Shown here one piece after another: positions 44,265 through 54,123 of a DNA stretch of 64,000 bases. Each line of letters starts with the position of its first letter. The first letter of the stretch is position 1. A model generated the notes under the pieces. That model had not been told where the DNA came from and made no database searches. It was given only the letters and a program-made list of their open reading frames with translations. The DNA is from Pseudoalteromonas galatheae (GTDB lineage Bacteria > Pseudomonadota > Gammaproteobacteria > Enterobacterales > Alteromonadaceae), in contig NZ_PNCO02000001.1 of NCBI RefSeq assembly GCF_005886105.2, forward strand, positions 1,175,001-1,239,000. Direction: 5' to 3'. The position numbers and the translations under genes are program-made.

Positions 44265-44623
44265 TGAGCCATAGTGGATCTCAAGCGTCAGCACAGATGG
44301 ATGTTCATGAGCATGAACACGACAGCCACGGTAGTGTGAAGTCGTATCTAATTGGCTTTGTGCTATCCGTTATTTTGACAGCCATTCCTTTTGCTGCCGT
44401 GATGAGTGGCAGCTTGTCATCTAGCACGACATTTTGGACGTTAGTGACAACGGCGTTAGTGCAAATTTGGGTGCACCTGAAGTACTTTTTACACCTGAAC
44501 TTTGTTACGGAAGAAGGTAAGGCAAGCACGCTTTCCTTTATCTTTAGTGCGTTGATTATTGTGATGGTAGTGGGGCTGTCGGTCTGGATCATCTACGAAT
44601 CGAACGCCATGATGATGTATTAA
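44264..44623 (+). CDS. cyoD: Quinol oxidase subunit IV (CyoD)
   Basis: 119 residues with three membrane helices ([60 protein letters not shown]), the CyoD layout. The start is the ATG overlapping the cyoC stop; a longer open frame upstream is just cyoC in another phase. The cytoplasmic N-terminus is His-rich (EHEHDSHG). Confidence 0.96.
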   Translation: MSHSGSQASAQMDVHEHEHDSHGSVKSYLIGFVLSVILTAIPFAAVMSGSLSSSTTFWTLVTTALVQIWVHLKYFLHLNFVTEEGKASTLSFIFSALIIVMVVGLSVWIIYESNAMMMY

Positions 44624-44636
44624 CAGGAGAGTTGTC

Positions 44637-45515
44637 ATGCTGCGTCGTTATTTTCAGGTGACAAAACCTGGGATCATTATGGGAAACTTGATTTCAGTCG
44701 CAGGAGGCTTTTTATTGGCCTCTCGAGGTGAAGTTGATTGGCTGCTATTTGCATTGACTCTGCTAGGGCTATCTTTAGTCGTTGCGTCAGGTTGTGTAGT
44801 TAACAATGTCATCGACAGGGATATCGATGCGGCAATGGCTCGCACTAAAACTCGCGTGACAGTAACTGGGGAAATTTCCTCAGTTGCTGCACTGTCATAT
44901 AGTCTGGTACTCGGATTATCTGGCTTTGGGCTCTTAGCCTATTTCACCAATTGGATTGCGCTGGGTTTTGCCGCATTTGGGTTTTTTATTTATGTCGGTG
45001 TTTACAGCTTATACATGAAGCGAAACTCAGTGTATGGCACGGTGGTTGGTAGCCTGTCAGGGGCAGTGCCTCCTGTGGTTGGTTACTGCGTAGTAAGCGG
45101 GGTGTTTGACTCTGGCGCTGCCATTTTATTATTGATGTTTTGTCTTTGGCAAATGCCGCACTCTTACGCCATTGCGATTTTCCGTTTTGACGATTACCGA
45201 GCCGCGAATATTCCGGTGTTGCCAGTCGCGCAAGGTGTTGAAAAGGCCAAGCATCATATTGTTTTGTATATCGCCATTTATGCACTGGTGGTGATGTTAC
45301 TACCGCTTAGCGGCTACACCGGTGTAGCATTTATGGCGGTGGCCTGTACAACCAGTTTTTGGTGGTTATTGATGGCGCTAAAAGGGTACCAAAGAGACTC
45401 AGATTTACATGGTTGGGCGAGGCAAGTATTTGCATTCTCAATAGTCAATATCACAGTCCTAAGTATCGCGATGGCGATTGATAATCACAGCACAGTTTCT
45501 GCGATGCTGTACTGA
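44637..45515 (+). CDS. cyoE: Protohaem IX farnesyltransferase (CyoE)
   Basis: 292-residue UbiA-family prenyltransferase with about nine helices. It converts haem B to haem O for the oxidase. The two Asp-rich motifs are [18 protein letters not shown] and the loop after [37 protein letters not shown] is the typical start. Last gene of cyoABCDE, followed by a strong terminator. Confidence 0.97.
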   Translation: MLRRYFQVTKPGIIMGNLISVAGGFLLASRGEVDWLLFALTLLGLSLVVASGCVVNNVIDRDIDAAMARTKTRVTVTGEISSVAALSYSLVLGLSGFGLLAYFTNWIALGFAAFGFFIYVGVYSLYMKRNSVYGTVVGSLSGAVPPVVGYCVVSGVFDSGAAILLLMFCLWQMPHSYAIAIFRFDDYRAANIPVLPVAQGVEKAKHHIVLYIAIYALVVMLLPLSGYTGVAFMAVACTTSFWWLLMALKGYQRDSDLHGWARQVFAFSIVNITVLSIAMAIDNHSTVSAMLY

Positions 45516-45545
45516 TCGCAGATTATCCCAAAGTAACTAAAACCC

Positions 45546-45567
45546 AAAGGCCCTCAGGGCCTTTTTT
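45546..45567 (+). terminator. Terminator of the cyo operon
   Basis: AAAGGCCCT-C-AGGGCC then six T: a GC-rich stem plus T-run, 30 bp after the cyoE stop. Confidence 0.92.
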
Positions 45568-45584
45568 CGTTCTTATCTTAGTTT

Positions 45585-45794
45585 ATACCAATTTGACTTA
45601 ATACTTGCTCAATTTGAAGGAGTATATCTGACGCTAACAGCGTTAAAAATTCCTCATTTAGAACAACTAAATAGCAAAATTTTTGCCTTGCCTATATGGA
45701 TGTAGGTACCTTAGCGAAAGCAGGACGCGGTAGCGGAGTTATCGACAAGATTTTCTCGCCTCAAAATAGACCACTTAATTAAGCAAGTTGGTAT
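45585..45794. repeat. Dispersed palindrome-ended repeat, copy 2 (210 bp)
   Basis: Begins ATACCAATTTGACTTAATAC and ends AAGTTGGTAT. In inverse orientation it contains the same core as the copy at 6816-6977, plus about 50 extra bases (the CGCGGTAGCGGAG segment). Its ends pair imperfectly with each other. There is no open frame of note. It fills most of the gap from cyoE to the next small gene. Confidence 0.85.
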
Positions 45795-45865
45795 TATTTA
45801 ACGTCGCTTGCTTTTTACCCATTTTATCTCCATATCAAGCTTATTGAATAGATGAGAAGATAATA

Positions 45866-46105
45866 ATGGATTTAGGGATAGCAGAGGTATTGTTGTTATT
45901 TATGGCGATTTTTATCGCGTCCTTTTTACTTTTTAAGGTCGTGCTATGGGCCAAAAAAATGCCAAAAGGCGCCTATTTATTTTTGGCATTGATGCCGCTT
46001 ATTTCTCTTTTTCCTATTCCACCACCTGTTTTTAAAAATGTCGCGAAAGCCAAACAAGAACAACGTAAAAAAGCCCCCAAATCAGGCGATAAACCTGAGC
46101 AATAA
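45866..46105 (+). CDS. Small membrane protein, hypothetical
   Basis: 79 residues, two hydrophobic helices (about 7-28 and 36-52, with the conserved-looking FPIPPPVFKNV between helix and tail) and a Lys-rich soluble tail. It has no family I can name. It follows the repeat and ends 33 bp before the convergent TetR gene. The composition is that of a genuine small inner-membrane protein. Confidence 0.6.
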   Translation: MDLGIAEVLLLFMAIFIASFLLFKVVLWAKKMPKGAYLFLALMPLISLFPIPPPVFKNVAKAKQEQRKKAPKSGDKPEQ

Positions 46106-46137
46106 GCATAAAGTGGAACCTTCAAATAGCACGCTGT

Positions 46138-46674
46138 TTAGCTCGTGAATTCTGCTGCCCGCTTGGCCACGCTAGCATCGTGACAGGTATACGCCGTTGA
46201 AATAATCCCTTCGCTCAATAGAAACAGGCGCTCGACAGCGGCATCATCAGCGTTGTTAAGCGATTGTTTGAGTAACGCTTTTACCGCAAGTTTGTGCCGC
46301 TGGCATAGTTGATTAATTGGACTGGTAAGCTCACCAAATTCTGCCGCTGTGTTAATAAAGTAACAACCACGGAATTCGCCCAGTACCTCCACCTTATTAT
46401 TAATCCACTGATCTAGCGCCAAGAACAGTTGCTTTTCGAGCATTTCACTGGTCTGGACATCTTCAAGGCAACCAGATAACCAAGATATAAATTGGTGATG
46501 TCGCTGCTCAAGTGTTGCAAGCACCAACGCATCTTTACTCTCAAAATGGTTATACAGAGTCTTTTTAGCGATACCAGATGACTTTAATACTTCGTTAATG
46601 CCAATGGCATGAATGCCATGTTGATAGAACAGTTCCATTGCGCAATCGATCAGTTGTTGTCTTTTTGTACTCAT
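46138..46674 (-). CDS. TetR-family transcriptional regulator
   Basis: 178 residues. N-terminal HTH: IDCAMELFYQHGIHAIGINE, then SSGIAKKTLYNHFESKDALV (the recognition helix is in KKTLYNHFESK). The C-terminal ligand domain is helical, with Cys in LSGCLEDV and GCYFINTA. It diverges from an HPP-family gene; a 19-bp inverted repeat made of two TAGAC-N6-GTCTA-like sites lies between them, so it probably represses itself and the HPP gene. The operator resembles that of NemR-type regulators, which sense electrophiles, but this similarity is only by eye. Confidence 0.9.
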   Translation of the reverse strand: MSTKRQQLIDCAMELFYQHGIHAIGINEVLKSSGIAKKTLYNHFESKDALVLATLEQRHHQFISWLSGCLEDVQTSEMLEKQLFLALDQWINNKVEVLGEFRGCYFINTAAEFGELTSPINQLCQRHKLAVKALLKQSLNNADDAAVERLFLLSEGIISTAYTCHDASVAKRAAEFTS

Positions 46675-46715
46675 CAGTCAACCATGTTTATTACCGTGAT
46701 TATAGGTTGACAGAA

Positions 46716-46761
46716 GTAGACCAACTTGTCTACCATTTGTGGGGTAGACAAGTTGGTCTAC
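46716..46761. promoter_or_regulatory. TetR operator: perfect 19-bp inverted repeat
   Basis: GTAGACCAACTTGTCTACC (46716-46734), 8 bases, then its exact reverse complement (46743-46761). Each arm is itself nearly palindromic (TAGAC-CAACTT-GTCTA). It overlaps a plausible promoter (TTGACA at 46707, TACCAT at 46731) for the HPP gene. Confidence 0.85.
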
Positions 46762-46783
46762 TTTTGGAAAGGGAAAGAATACA

Positions 46784-47245
46784 ATGAGAGAAATACAACT
46801 TGCTTTAATTGCTGGAGCTGGGGCGTTTATCGCCATTGCAATATTGGCGTTTAGTCAAACGATAAGTGCTGAGCATATTTTTTTAATGGCACCTTTGGGC
46901 GCAACCGCTGTGCTGGTATTTGGTGTGCCTGAAAGCCCACTTGCGCAGCCTAAAAACGTCATCTTTGGACATATTATTACCGCTACAATCGGGATTATTT
47001 TTGCGCAGTATATTGGTGTTAACGAATTCACTTTGGCATTAGCAACGGGGCTTGGCGTATTTAGTATGTTAGTAACAAAAACTACCCACCCACCGGCTGG
47101 CGCGAATCCAATACTGATCATGTTGGCACTAGAGGGATGGAGCTTTTTATTTACGCCTGTGATTATTGGCGCCGTGGTGCTCGTACTGGTTGGTAAAGCA
47201 ACGTTAGCGGCTAAAACAAAGCTAACTACAGTAACAGCTGCTTGA
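46784..47245 (+). CDS. HPP-family membrane protein
   Basis: 153 residues, four membrane helices. The family motif THPPAGANPILIM is present, as are EHIFLMAPLGATAVLVFGVP at the start and SPLAQPKNVIFGHIITATIG. HPP proteins are integral membrane proteins; in cyanobacteria one is a nitrite transporter. The substrate here is not known. Regulated presumably by the divergent TetR protein through the inverted repeat just upstream of its start. Confidence 0.9.
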   Translation: MREIQLALIAGAGAFIAIAILAFSQTISAEHIFLMAPLGATAVLVFGVPESPLAQPKNVIFGHIITATIGIIFAQYIGVNEFTLALATGLGVFSMLVTKTTHPPAGANPILIMLALEGWSFLFTPVIIGAVVLVLVGKATLAAKTKLTTVTAA

Positions 47246-47402
47246 TATGTTGATGTGCAGGCCTTATTCGCCTGCCTTCTTAAACATTAAGTCGCACAAT
47301 CTGTTAGCTAGGTATTAGACTAAGACTAGTTCATTGAAATTAATAAAAAATAAATAGCGATGACAAAATTTCATTAAGCGCGTTTTTGGGTTTCGTGCTA
47401 GC

Positions 47403-49376
47403 ATGGCGGCAACGGAATTACTTTGTCTGATTGACCAATTGATAGCATTACATCTCTTTAGTCGGCTGTTTTATGGGGTACGTGGTGCCAAATGTACGAA
47501 AGAAGGCCTCCACCTTAAGTCGAAATCTGCTGATAGTTTCATCCCCTTTAGCACTATGACAGTTCCGCCAGCACCTCAGCGTGGTTGGTTTGCTCAAAAA
47601 GTCCTGATCAAACAGGGTCACGAGACCTATGTGTTAAGTGTTAAAAATCAAGGTGCAGATGAGTTAGTGCAACAATTGCAACGATTGTGGATCTTACACC
47701 ATGGCAAGCACTTGCAAGTTAAAGTTCGTAAAATTGAGCAGTTATTAACGCGTCGATATCTCAGCCATCATAATCAAAGTCTAGTGCGTCAGATTTGCAG
47801 TGCTTTATGGTCTAGTTGGCAGCACCTAGATGACAATGCCGTGCCAAGTTCGTTAAAGCCTCAAGTAGCAACTGTACGAGAAATTGCACTTTGGAATGAG
47901 CGTGATATTGCTGAGTTTCAGTCTGCTTTTGTTGAACACTACTTGGCAAAAGACGCTAACTATTTTGACAGCGTTGAATCAAATCCCCTTACAGCAGCTC
48001 AGCGTAAGGCTTGTGTGATCCAGGATGACAGGCAATTACTGCTTGCTGGCGCAGGCACGGGTAAGACAAGCGTTATCAAGGCCAAAGTTGGGTATCTCTT
48101 GCATCGTAAATTGGCTCAGGCGAATGAGCTGTTATTGCTTGCGTATGGTAATGATGCCGCGACGGAGATGCGTCAGCGTTGTCAGCCTCTCTGTGATACC
48201 TTAAATTGCTCTACCTTTCATTCACTTGGCATGCAGATCATCGAAGCGATTACCGGAGTAAAGCCGACAATTTCAAATCTAGCAACGGATAAAAAACTAT
48301 TTAAACAATTTATTGCAGACACCGTGCAGTCGTTGCGACAAGAAAGCCACTTTGAGCGAGACTTTGCGCTGTTTTTGAAAAGTTCGAGCACACAGCAAGC
48401 GTCACAGGCGATAGACCTGATAAGTCAGGTATTACCATTGATAAAGCATGCTCAAATCATGGGAGAGGTTGAGCAACTGCTGACGCAATTTAGCAATCAA
48501 ATGAGTGTGATCATGCCAGTTCTTGCGGAATATCAGCTGTATTTAAGCAATGAATCTAGCATTGATTTCGATGATATGCTGGAGCGGGCTATTTATTACG
48601 TAGAGTCTGGTCAGTTTATTTCACCGTGGAAGTTCATCTTGGTCGACGAATTTCAAGACATTTCCCGTGTGCGGGCAAAGCTCATTCAGGTGCTGCTAGA
48701 TAAAAAAGCCGGATCGCAATTGTTCGCCGTTGGTGATGATTGGCAGGCTATTTATCGCTTTAGTGGTGGAGATATGCGCCTAACCACCGAATTTACTCGC
48801 TATTTTGGAAAGTCGACGACCACATACTTGGATAAAACATTCCGTTATCCTCAAACCATTTTAGACACGGCGAGTGAGTTTATTTGCCGCAATCCAGAAC
48901 AAATAACCAAGCATATCACTTCTCATACCGCAGGCGTGGCAGGACAGGGCGTAGTGAAAGTGATGGTTGATGATGAATTGTCGCAGGCGCAACAACTGCT
49001 CAATCATATTGAGCAGCGCAATGAGGGGAAAACTTCCGTTGCCTTACTGGCGAGAAATCATAGAGCATTACCTGATAAATCAAAAATTGCGCAGTGGCGG
49101 CAACTCTATCCAGAGCTTATTATTTCACATAACACCTTTCACGGTGCTAAAGGGACTGAAGCAGACTTTACGATAGTATTTGGTCTCAAGCATAGAAACT
49201 TTCCGTCACAGGTAAAAACGCCAGCATTTGTCGATGCGCTTTTACCTGCACAAGGGGCATTTCCTGACGCAGAAGAGCGGCGTTTATTCTATGTGGCATT
49301 AACCAGAGCGAAGAAACAATGCTTTTTATTAGCACCAAATGATGCGCCTTCCTACTTCTTAGAGGAAATCGCATAA
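47403..49376 (+). CDS. helD: DNA helicase IV (HelD)
   Basis: UvrD/Rep-type superfamily-1 helicase of 657 residues (684 in E. coli). An N-terminal HelD-specific region (about 1-180) is followed by motif I LLLAGAGTGKTSVIKAKVGY, motif Ia LAYGNDAATEMRQRC, motif II FILVDEFQDIS, motif III LFAVGDDWQAIYRFSGGD, motif IV TYLDKTFRYPQTI, and motif V/VI SHNTFHGAKGTEADF and LFYVALTRAKKQCF. It unwinds DNA 3'-5' in recombination and repair. There is no strong ribosome site before the ATG. It is separated by 85 bp from the Glu/Leu dehydrogenase, in the same direction. Confidence 0.93.
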   Translation: MAATELLCLIDQLIALHLFSRLFYGVRGAKCTKEGLHLKSKSADSFIPFSTMTVPPAPQRGWFAQKVLIKQGHETYVLSVKNQGADELVQQLQRLWILHHGKHLQVKVRKIEQLLTRRYLSHHNQSLVRQICSALWSSWQHLDDNAVPSSLKPQVATVREIALWNERDIAEFQSAFVEHYLAKDANYFDSVESNPLTAAQRKACVIQDDRQLLLAGAGTGKTSVIKAKVGYLLHRKLAQANELLLLAYGNDAATEMRQRCQPLCDTLNCSTFHSLGMQIIEAITGVKPTISNLATDKKLFKQFIADTVQSLRQESHFERDFALFLKSSSTQQASQAIDLISQVLPLIKHAQIMGEVEQLLTQFSNQMSVIMPVLAEYQLYLSNESSIDFDDMLERAIYYVESGQFISPWKFILVDEFQDISRVRAKLIQVLLDKKAGSQLFAVGDDWQAIYRFSGGDMRLTTEFTRYFGKSTTTYLDKTFRYPQTILDTASEFICRNPEQITKHITSHTAGVAGQGVVKVMVDDELSQAQQLLNHIEQRNEGKTSVALLARNHRALPDKSKIAQWRQLYPELIISHNTFHGAKGTEADFTIVFGLKHRNFPSQVKTPAFVDALLPAQGAFPDAEERRLFYVALTRAKKQCFLLAPNDAPSYFLEEIA

Positions 49377-49461
49377 TTATTAATCCCAGTTAATTGACTT
49401 GATCTTTTGGCGCCATGCACTCATACAATTACTTGTTGAATTAAAAATAAGCGAGGAAAGG

Positions 49462-50751
49462 ATGAGTATGGATCTACTAAAAGACGCGTTGAAAAGATTA
49501 AATCATATAGTCGAAAAGACAGGAATTAACGAGTCTACCTATCAAGCGTTAGCCCAGCCTCAAAGAACGCTGTCGAGCAATATCTCAATTCGTCGTGACA
49601 ACGGTAAACTTGATTATTTTAAGGCGTATCGTTGTCAATACAATGATTTGCTAGGTCCAACAAAAGGCGGAATACGCTTCCATCAAGAATCTGATATGAG
49701 TGAGGTGCAAGCTTTAGCCCTTTGGATGACGCTAAAATGTGCAGCGGTTGGTGTGCCATTTGGTGGCGGTAAAGGTGCCGTAACCGTTGATCCTAAATCA
49801 CTAAGTCCCATGGAGCTTGAGCGCCTTGCCCGAGCATACATCAGAGCTAATGCTGATTTTATTGGACCCGATCAAGATATTCCTGCTCCGGATGTGTACA
49901 CCAATGCTAGGATTATGGGCTGGATGATGGACGAATACGAGAAAATCGTCCGTAAAAAAAGTCCTGCCGTGATCACTGGTAAACCGCTTATTTTTGGTGG
50001 TAGTGAAGGACGAGAATCCGCCACAGGTCGCGGTGCATTCTTAATGATAGAGCGACTCAGTGAAAAGAATAATTGGAATAAAGCTGAACAAACGGTAGCT
50101 ATTCAAGGCTTTGGTAATGGTGGTTATCACTGTGCAAGGCTGTTGCAGCAAGCGGGTTATAAAGTCGTTGCAGTAAGCGATTCAAAAGGCGGGATTTACT
50201 GTGAAGATGGCTTAGATATAGAAAGCATCTATCAAGAAAAGCAACGCAACAAAGCGCTTAAAGCCGTGTACTGTGACGATTCGGTATGTGAAAGCGTTGA
50301 GCATAAGGTACTGAGCAATGAAGAGTTACTCGCGCTGGAAGTAGACATTCTAGTACCCGCGGCTTTATCTGGCGCAATCACCCGAGATAACGCCAAAGCA
50401 GTATCGGCGAAGTATATTATAGAAATTGCCAACGGGCCCATTGAGGCAGACGCCGATGAAATCTTGCATCAGCAGGGCATTATAGTTGTTCCTGATATTT
50501 TAGCTAACGCAGGTGGAGTCATCGTAAGCTATTTTGAGTGGTGTCAGAATCGCCAAGGAGAAGCTTGGGATGAGCAAACTGTGCAAGATAAGTTGTCAAA
50601 ATATTTATCGAATGCATTTGAAGAAGCGTGGCAGCTGCGAAGTGATGAAGGGCTTGAGATGAGAGATGCTGTATACAAGCTGGCATTACAGCGCATAGAA
50701 AGTGCTTTGGAGGCTCATGGAACACAATCTTACTTTGAAAATCGTGAGTAA
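49462..50751 (+). CDS. Glu/Leu/Phe/Val dehydrogenase
   Basis: NAD(P)-dependent amino acid dehydrogenase, 429 residues. Key blocks: DLLGPTKGGIRFHQES, the catalytic Lys in VGVPFGGGKGAVTVDP, DIPAPDVYTNARIMGWMMDE, and the Rossmann motif VAIQGFGNGGYHCARLLQQ. It catalyses oxidative deamination, most likely of glutamate (GdhA-like) by length and motifs, but leucine is not excluded. GAGGAAAGG precedes the ATG at 49462; the next ATG two codons later is equally plausible, whereas the longer open-frame start at 49399 is not. Confidence 0.93.
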   Translation: MSMDLLKDALKRLNHIVEKTGINESTYQALAQPQRTLSSNISIRRDNGKLDYFKAYRCQYNDLLGPTKGGIRFHQESDMSEVQALALWMTLKCAAVGVPFGGGKGAVTVDPKSLSPMELERLARAYIRANADFIGPDQDIPAPDVYTNARIMGWMMDEYEKIVRKKSPAVITGKPLIFGGSEGRESATGRGAFLMIERLSEKNNWNKAEQTVAIQGFGNGGYHCARLLQQAGYKVVAVSDSKGGIYCEDGLDIESIYQEKQRNKALKAVYCDDSVCESVEHKVLSNEELLALEVDILVPAALSGAITRDNAKAVSAKYIIEIANGPIEADADEILHQQGIIVVPDILANAGGVIVSYFEWCQNRQGEAWDEQTVQDKLSKYLSNAFEEAWQLRSDEGLEMRDAVYKLALQRIESALEAHGTQSYFENRE

Positions 50752-50920
50752 CTTTTTAGATTGTGTCGATAAATTTTTTTTGCTGTACTGTTTTTGAGTG
50801 AGTCCACATAATCGCGCTTTTGTTTAGGGGCCGGTGATACACGAACCTGCTTGGGTGTTTTCACTTAACGATTCGTGTCGACAGCGACCCTTTTATTCCG
50901 CTACTCAAGGGGCAATTCGT

Positions 50921-51892
50921 ATGCGCGGTTGGATCATTTACAAAGACTCTGCCAGTTTGTTAAAACCTGAAATTTATGAAATAGATAGATTAATGGCGGT
51001 GGCAAAGGAAGAAGGTATTGATCTTCAAGTTTACTCACCAGATCAATTCGATCTATTAGTAACCAGGGAAGATGAAGAAAGTATTCTAATCGATGGTCAG
51101 CCCGTTGCGTTACCTGACTTTGTATTGCCACGTATGGGGGCAGGCACGACTTACTTTACGCTTGCGATCATCCGTCACCTTGAGCGTTTAGGCGTACATT
51201 GTTTTAACTCTTCGCAGTCTATCGAAACCGTCAAAGATAAGCTGTATGCTCAGCAGATCCTTGCAGAGCAAAACTTACCAACACCAAAAACCATGCTGGT
51301 TAAGTTTCCTGTAAATATTGAACTGGTGGAGAAGCAAATTGGTTTCCCTGTCGTGATTAAAACGCTATCAGGCTCGCAGGGCAGCGGCGTATTTTTGTCA
51401 AAATCACGCGGTGAATTTGATGATTTGATGCAACTCATTGAAGCAACAAATCCAAAAGCAAATATCATTTTGCAGCGTTTTGTTAAGTCGAGTCACGGTC
51501 GAGACCTACGTGTATTAACCATTGGTGGCCGTGCTGTCGCTTGTATGGAGCGCAACTCTGGTGGTAAGAACTTTAAGGCCAATGTAAGTTTAGGTGCAAA
51601 AGGTAGCCCACACCCGATCACCCCTGAAATCGAATGGCTAGCAACACAAACCGCTAATATCCTGAATCTAGATGTCGCTGGCATCGACTTATTATTTGAT
51701 GAAGAGCATTTTAAAATTTGTGAAGCAAACTCAAGTCCAGGATTTGAGGGACTTGAACAAGCTGTAGACATCGATGTGGCGAGAGAGATTTTACACTTTA
51801 TTCGTATTCGCTTAGGGATCTTTAACCGCACTGGTCAATCAAAGAAGAGCAGTAACGGCACTAAAGCGAGTAAAGAGAAAGTAGTGGAGTAA
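50921..51892 (+). CDS. rimK: ATP-grasp ligase RimK (ribosomal S6 modification)
   Basis: RimK adds glutamate to the C-terminus of ribosomal protein S6. Blocks: FVLPRMGAGTTYFTLAIIRH, ATP-binding FPVVIKTLSGSQGSGVFL, RDLRVLTIGGRAVACMERNS, and VAGIDLLFDEEHFKICEANS (metal-binding ENS). The ATG at 50921 has AAGGGG eight bases upstream, so the longer GTG start at 50834 is not used; 323 residues result (300 in E. coli). A Lys/Ser-rich tail (TGQSKKSSNGTKASKEK) follows the domain. No rimB or rpsF gene is adjacent. A terminator follows. Confidence 0.9.
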   Translation: MRGWIIYKDSASLLKPEIYEIDRLMAVAKEEGIDLQVYSPDQFDLLVTREDEESILIDGQPVALPDFVLPRMGAGTTYFTLAIIRHLERLGVHCFNSSQSIETVKDKLYAQQILAEQNLPTPKTMLVKFPVNIELVEKQIGFPVVIKTLSGSQGSGVFLSKSRGEFDDLMQLIEATNPKANIILQRFVKSSHGRDLRVLTIGGRAVACMERNSGGKNFKANVSLGAKGSPHPITPEIEWLATQTANILNLDVAGIDLLFDEEHFKICEANSSPGFEGLEQAVDIDVAREILHFIRIRLGIFNRTGQSKKSSNGTKASKEKVVE

Positions 51893-51912
51893 TACTGCTA
51901 CGTCATAACACG

Positions 51913-51939
51913 AAAGGAGCTAGGTCAAGCTCCTTTTTT
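51913..51939. terminator. Terminator between rimK and the hybrid kinase
   Basis: AAAGGAGCT-AGGTCA-AGCTCC followed by six T: a 7-bp stem, just before the convergent stop codon. Confidence 0.85.
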
Positions 51940-53965
51940 ATTGCGTGAAGGGCTCAAGCGCGCCTCTTAGTGCGTCAAGCTGAATTGGCTTAGACAGAAA
52001 GTTATCCATCCCAGCTTCATAACAGGCTGCCTTGTCGGACTCTGAAGTATTAGCGGTCAACGCAATAATATGCGGCCCTTTGCGTTTATCTTTTGAAAGC
52101 CTACGAATGCTGCGAGTGGCTTCGAAGCCATCCATTATCGGCATGACGCAATCCATAAACACAATATTAAAGGTTTTGTTTTGGCATGATTTCACGGCTT
52201 GTTCGCCGTTATAGACTTTGTCGATGTGCGTTGCACCAAACTGATTCAGTAGCTTTTCCATCACCAGTACGTTGATTTGATTATCATCTACAAGCAAGAT
52301 TTTGCATTCTGATAGGGAGATGGGCTGTTCTTCGGTCGTTTGCTTTTGTATGTTGTCGGCTTCTTTTGCAAACTCTATTGGGAAGGTAACGATAAAGGTA
52401 CTTCCTTTACCCAACTCACTTTCAACCTGTACTTCGCCTTGTAATAAATTACAAAGCTCAAATACGATTGAAAGGCCAAGACCAGTACCACCAAAATGCC
52501 GACTTACACTGGCATCGCCTTGGCTAAATGGCTGAAAAAGATGTACTTGATTGGTCTTAGCAATCCCAATGCCTGTGTCTGATACACTTAATTGTAGCAA
52601 CGGTGAAGTTTCACTTCCCAGCACGTCGGCATAAATATCGATACTACCCGTTGGTGTAAATTTGATGGCGTTACTCACGAGGTTTGCAATAATTTGTTTA
52701 ACTCGAGTCGGATCTGAATAGAGCCAATTTGTGCCTTGTTTATGAATATGGAAGTTGATTGCAAGTCCTTTTTCGCGACAGGCTGGACTGTACAGGCCTA
52801 CAACTTGCTCGACTAGCTGATGAAGATCAAACGGAGTATTGTCTAGCTTCAGGTTATTACTATTTAGCTTACTGAAGTCCAAAACGTCATTTATTAAGGT
52901 GATCAACATGTCTGCACTGTTGACCGCAACGCTCAAGTTGCTTTTGATTTCTTTTATGTCGGTTTCTTTTTTGCATGCTTGAAGCATGCCTACTAAACCA
53001 TTTAGCGGGGTTCTTAATTCATGGCTGATTTTGGCGATAAATTCACTCCGTGTCTTGAGAAGTTGCTCCGCCTCTTCACGTTTTTGCTCTAATGCAATAC
53101 GCATTTTAACTTGTTCATCAATATCTTGAATGGCACCAAAAACTCGGACGCATTCACCATTTTCATATTCACCTTGACCGTGAGAGGCGACCCACTTTTC
53201 GTTGCCGTTGGCATCAATGATAATGGATTCGATATCCCATTTGGTTTTTGAGGTGATAGCGTCGTCTATGGCTTGTTTAATATTACTTTGGTGGGCGCCA
53301 GATTTATAAAAGCTGATAGCATTGTCGAGTGTTGGTATAAAGTTATCATCAACGCCGTGAATGAGTCGCGTTTGTTGGCTCCAATACACTTTGTTCTTTT
53401 TAAAATCGACTTCCCATGAGCCAATATCAGCAAGACGGCTCATCGCTGCTAATGCTTGTGAGCGATGTTGTATCTTCTTTAACGCCTTTTGCCGAGAAAT
53501 TTCAACACCAATCCATTGACCTAGTAAACTCACGTAATCTAAGTGTTCTTGACTGAACGCCTGTGCTTTGGCACTGGATGCGGAAAAGTTGACGGTACCA
53601 TAGCGTTTACCATCAACAATGATCGGCGCGCCAATGTAGCTCTCTAGGCCAAAGTTTGCGTAGCAAGGGTGAGTGGCAATTTCGCTAGTACCTGCGTGAT
53701 GAAAAGACAGTGCGCTGTCTGCTTGTAAAGTATGCCAGCAATAGGTGTTTGCCAGTTCAAAGTCCGTACCTGCCAACAAAGAATTATCTGGAGTGATCGC
53801 ATGCCTTACAGTGTATACGTCAGCTTGAATTTCACTGACGATTGCAATATCAAGCTCAAATACATCGAGGCCAAGCGTAAGCAGCGCCGTCACTTTTTCT
53901 TCAAATGTGGTGTCTTGGTTTGTGGTGATGAGGTGTAATCGTTTTAAAATACTCACAAATTTCAC
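51938..53965 (-). CDS. GAF-PAS hybrid sensor histidine kinase (cytosolic)
   Basis: 675 residues without membrane segments. GAF domain (about 20-165; FELANTYCWHTLQADSALSF, GLESYIGAPIIVDGKRYGTV), PAS with PAC (about 175-295; IGSWEVDFKKNKVYWSQQTR), HisKA with His315 in IAKISHELRTPLNG, HATPase (IIANLVSNAIKFTPTG, FGGTGLGLSIVFEL), and a receiver with Asp605 in VFMDCVMPIMDG and Lys in FLSKPIQ. The input is unknown; GAF-PAS pairs sense small molecules, light or redox. It has the same domain logic as the CHASE kinase but is soluble. No response regulator is adjacent. Confidence 0.94.
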   Translation of the reverse strand: MKFVSILKRLHLITTNQDTTFEEKVTALLTLGLDVFELDIAIVSEIQADVYTVRHAITPDNSLLAGTDFELANTYCWHTLQADSALSFHHAGTSEIATHPCYANFGLESYIGAPIIVDGKRYGTVNFSASSAKAQAFSQEHLDYVSLLGQWIGVEISRQKALKKIQHRSQALAAMSRLADIGSWEVDFKKNKVYWSQQTRLIHGVDDNFIPTLDNAISFYKSGAHQSNIKQAIDDAITSKTKWDIESIIIDANGNEKWVASHGQGEYENGECVRVFGAIQDIDEQVKMRIALEQKREEAEQLLKTRSEFIAKISHELRTPLNGLVGMLQACKKETDIKEIKSNLSVAVNSADMLITLINDVLDFSKLNSNNLKLDNTPFDLHQLVEQVVGLYSPACREKGLAINFHIHKQGTNWLYSDPTRVKQIIANLVSNAIKFTPTGSIDIYADVLGSETSPLLQLSVSDTGIGIAKTNQVHLFQPFSQGDASVSRHFGGTGLGLSIVFELCNLLQGEVQVESELGKGSTFIVTFPIEFAKEADNIQKQTTEEQPISLSECKILLVDDNQINVLVMEKLLNQFGATHIDKVYNGEQAVKSCQNKTFNIVFMDCVMPIMDGFEATRSIRRLSKDKRKGPHIIALTANTSESDKAACYEAGMDNFLSKPIQLDALRGALEPFTQ

Positions 53966-54123
53966 GTTGACAGTACAAAGCGGCTAATCATTTAACTTTA
54001 ACCGCTCTTTGCCAACTTGCCAACATTAAATCGTTTGAATCTGTCGAGATAATTTCCGTTTTTCAAAGGATTATGAATAAAATAGAGCTCGCGGGATTTA
54101 TCACAAATTTTTAAGGCAAGTCT

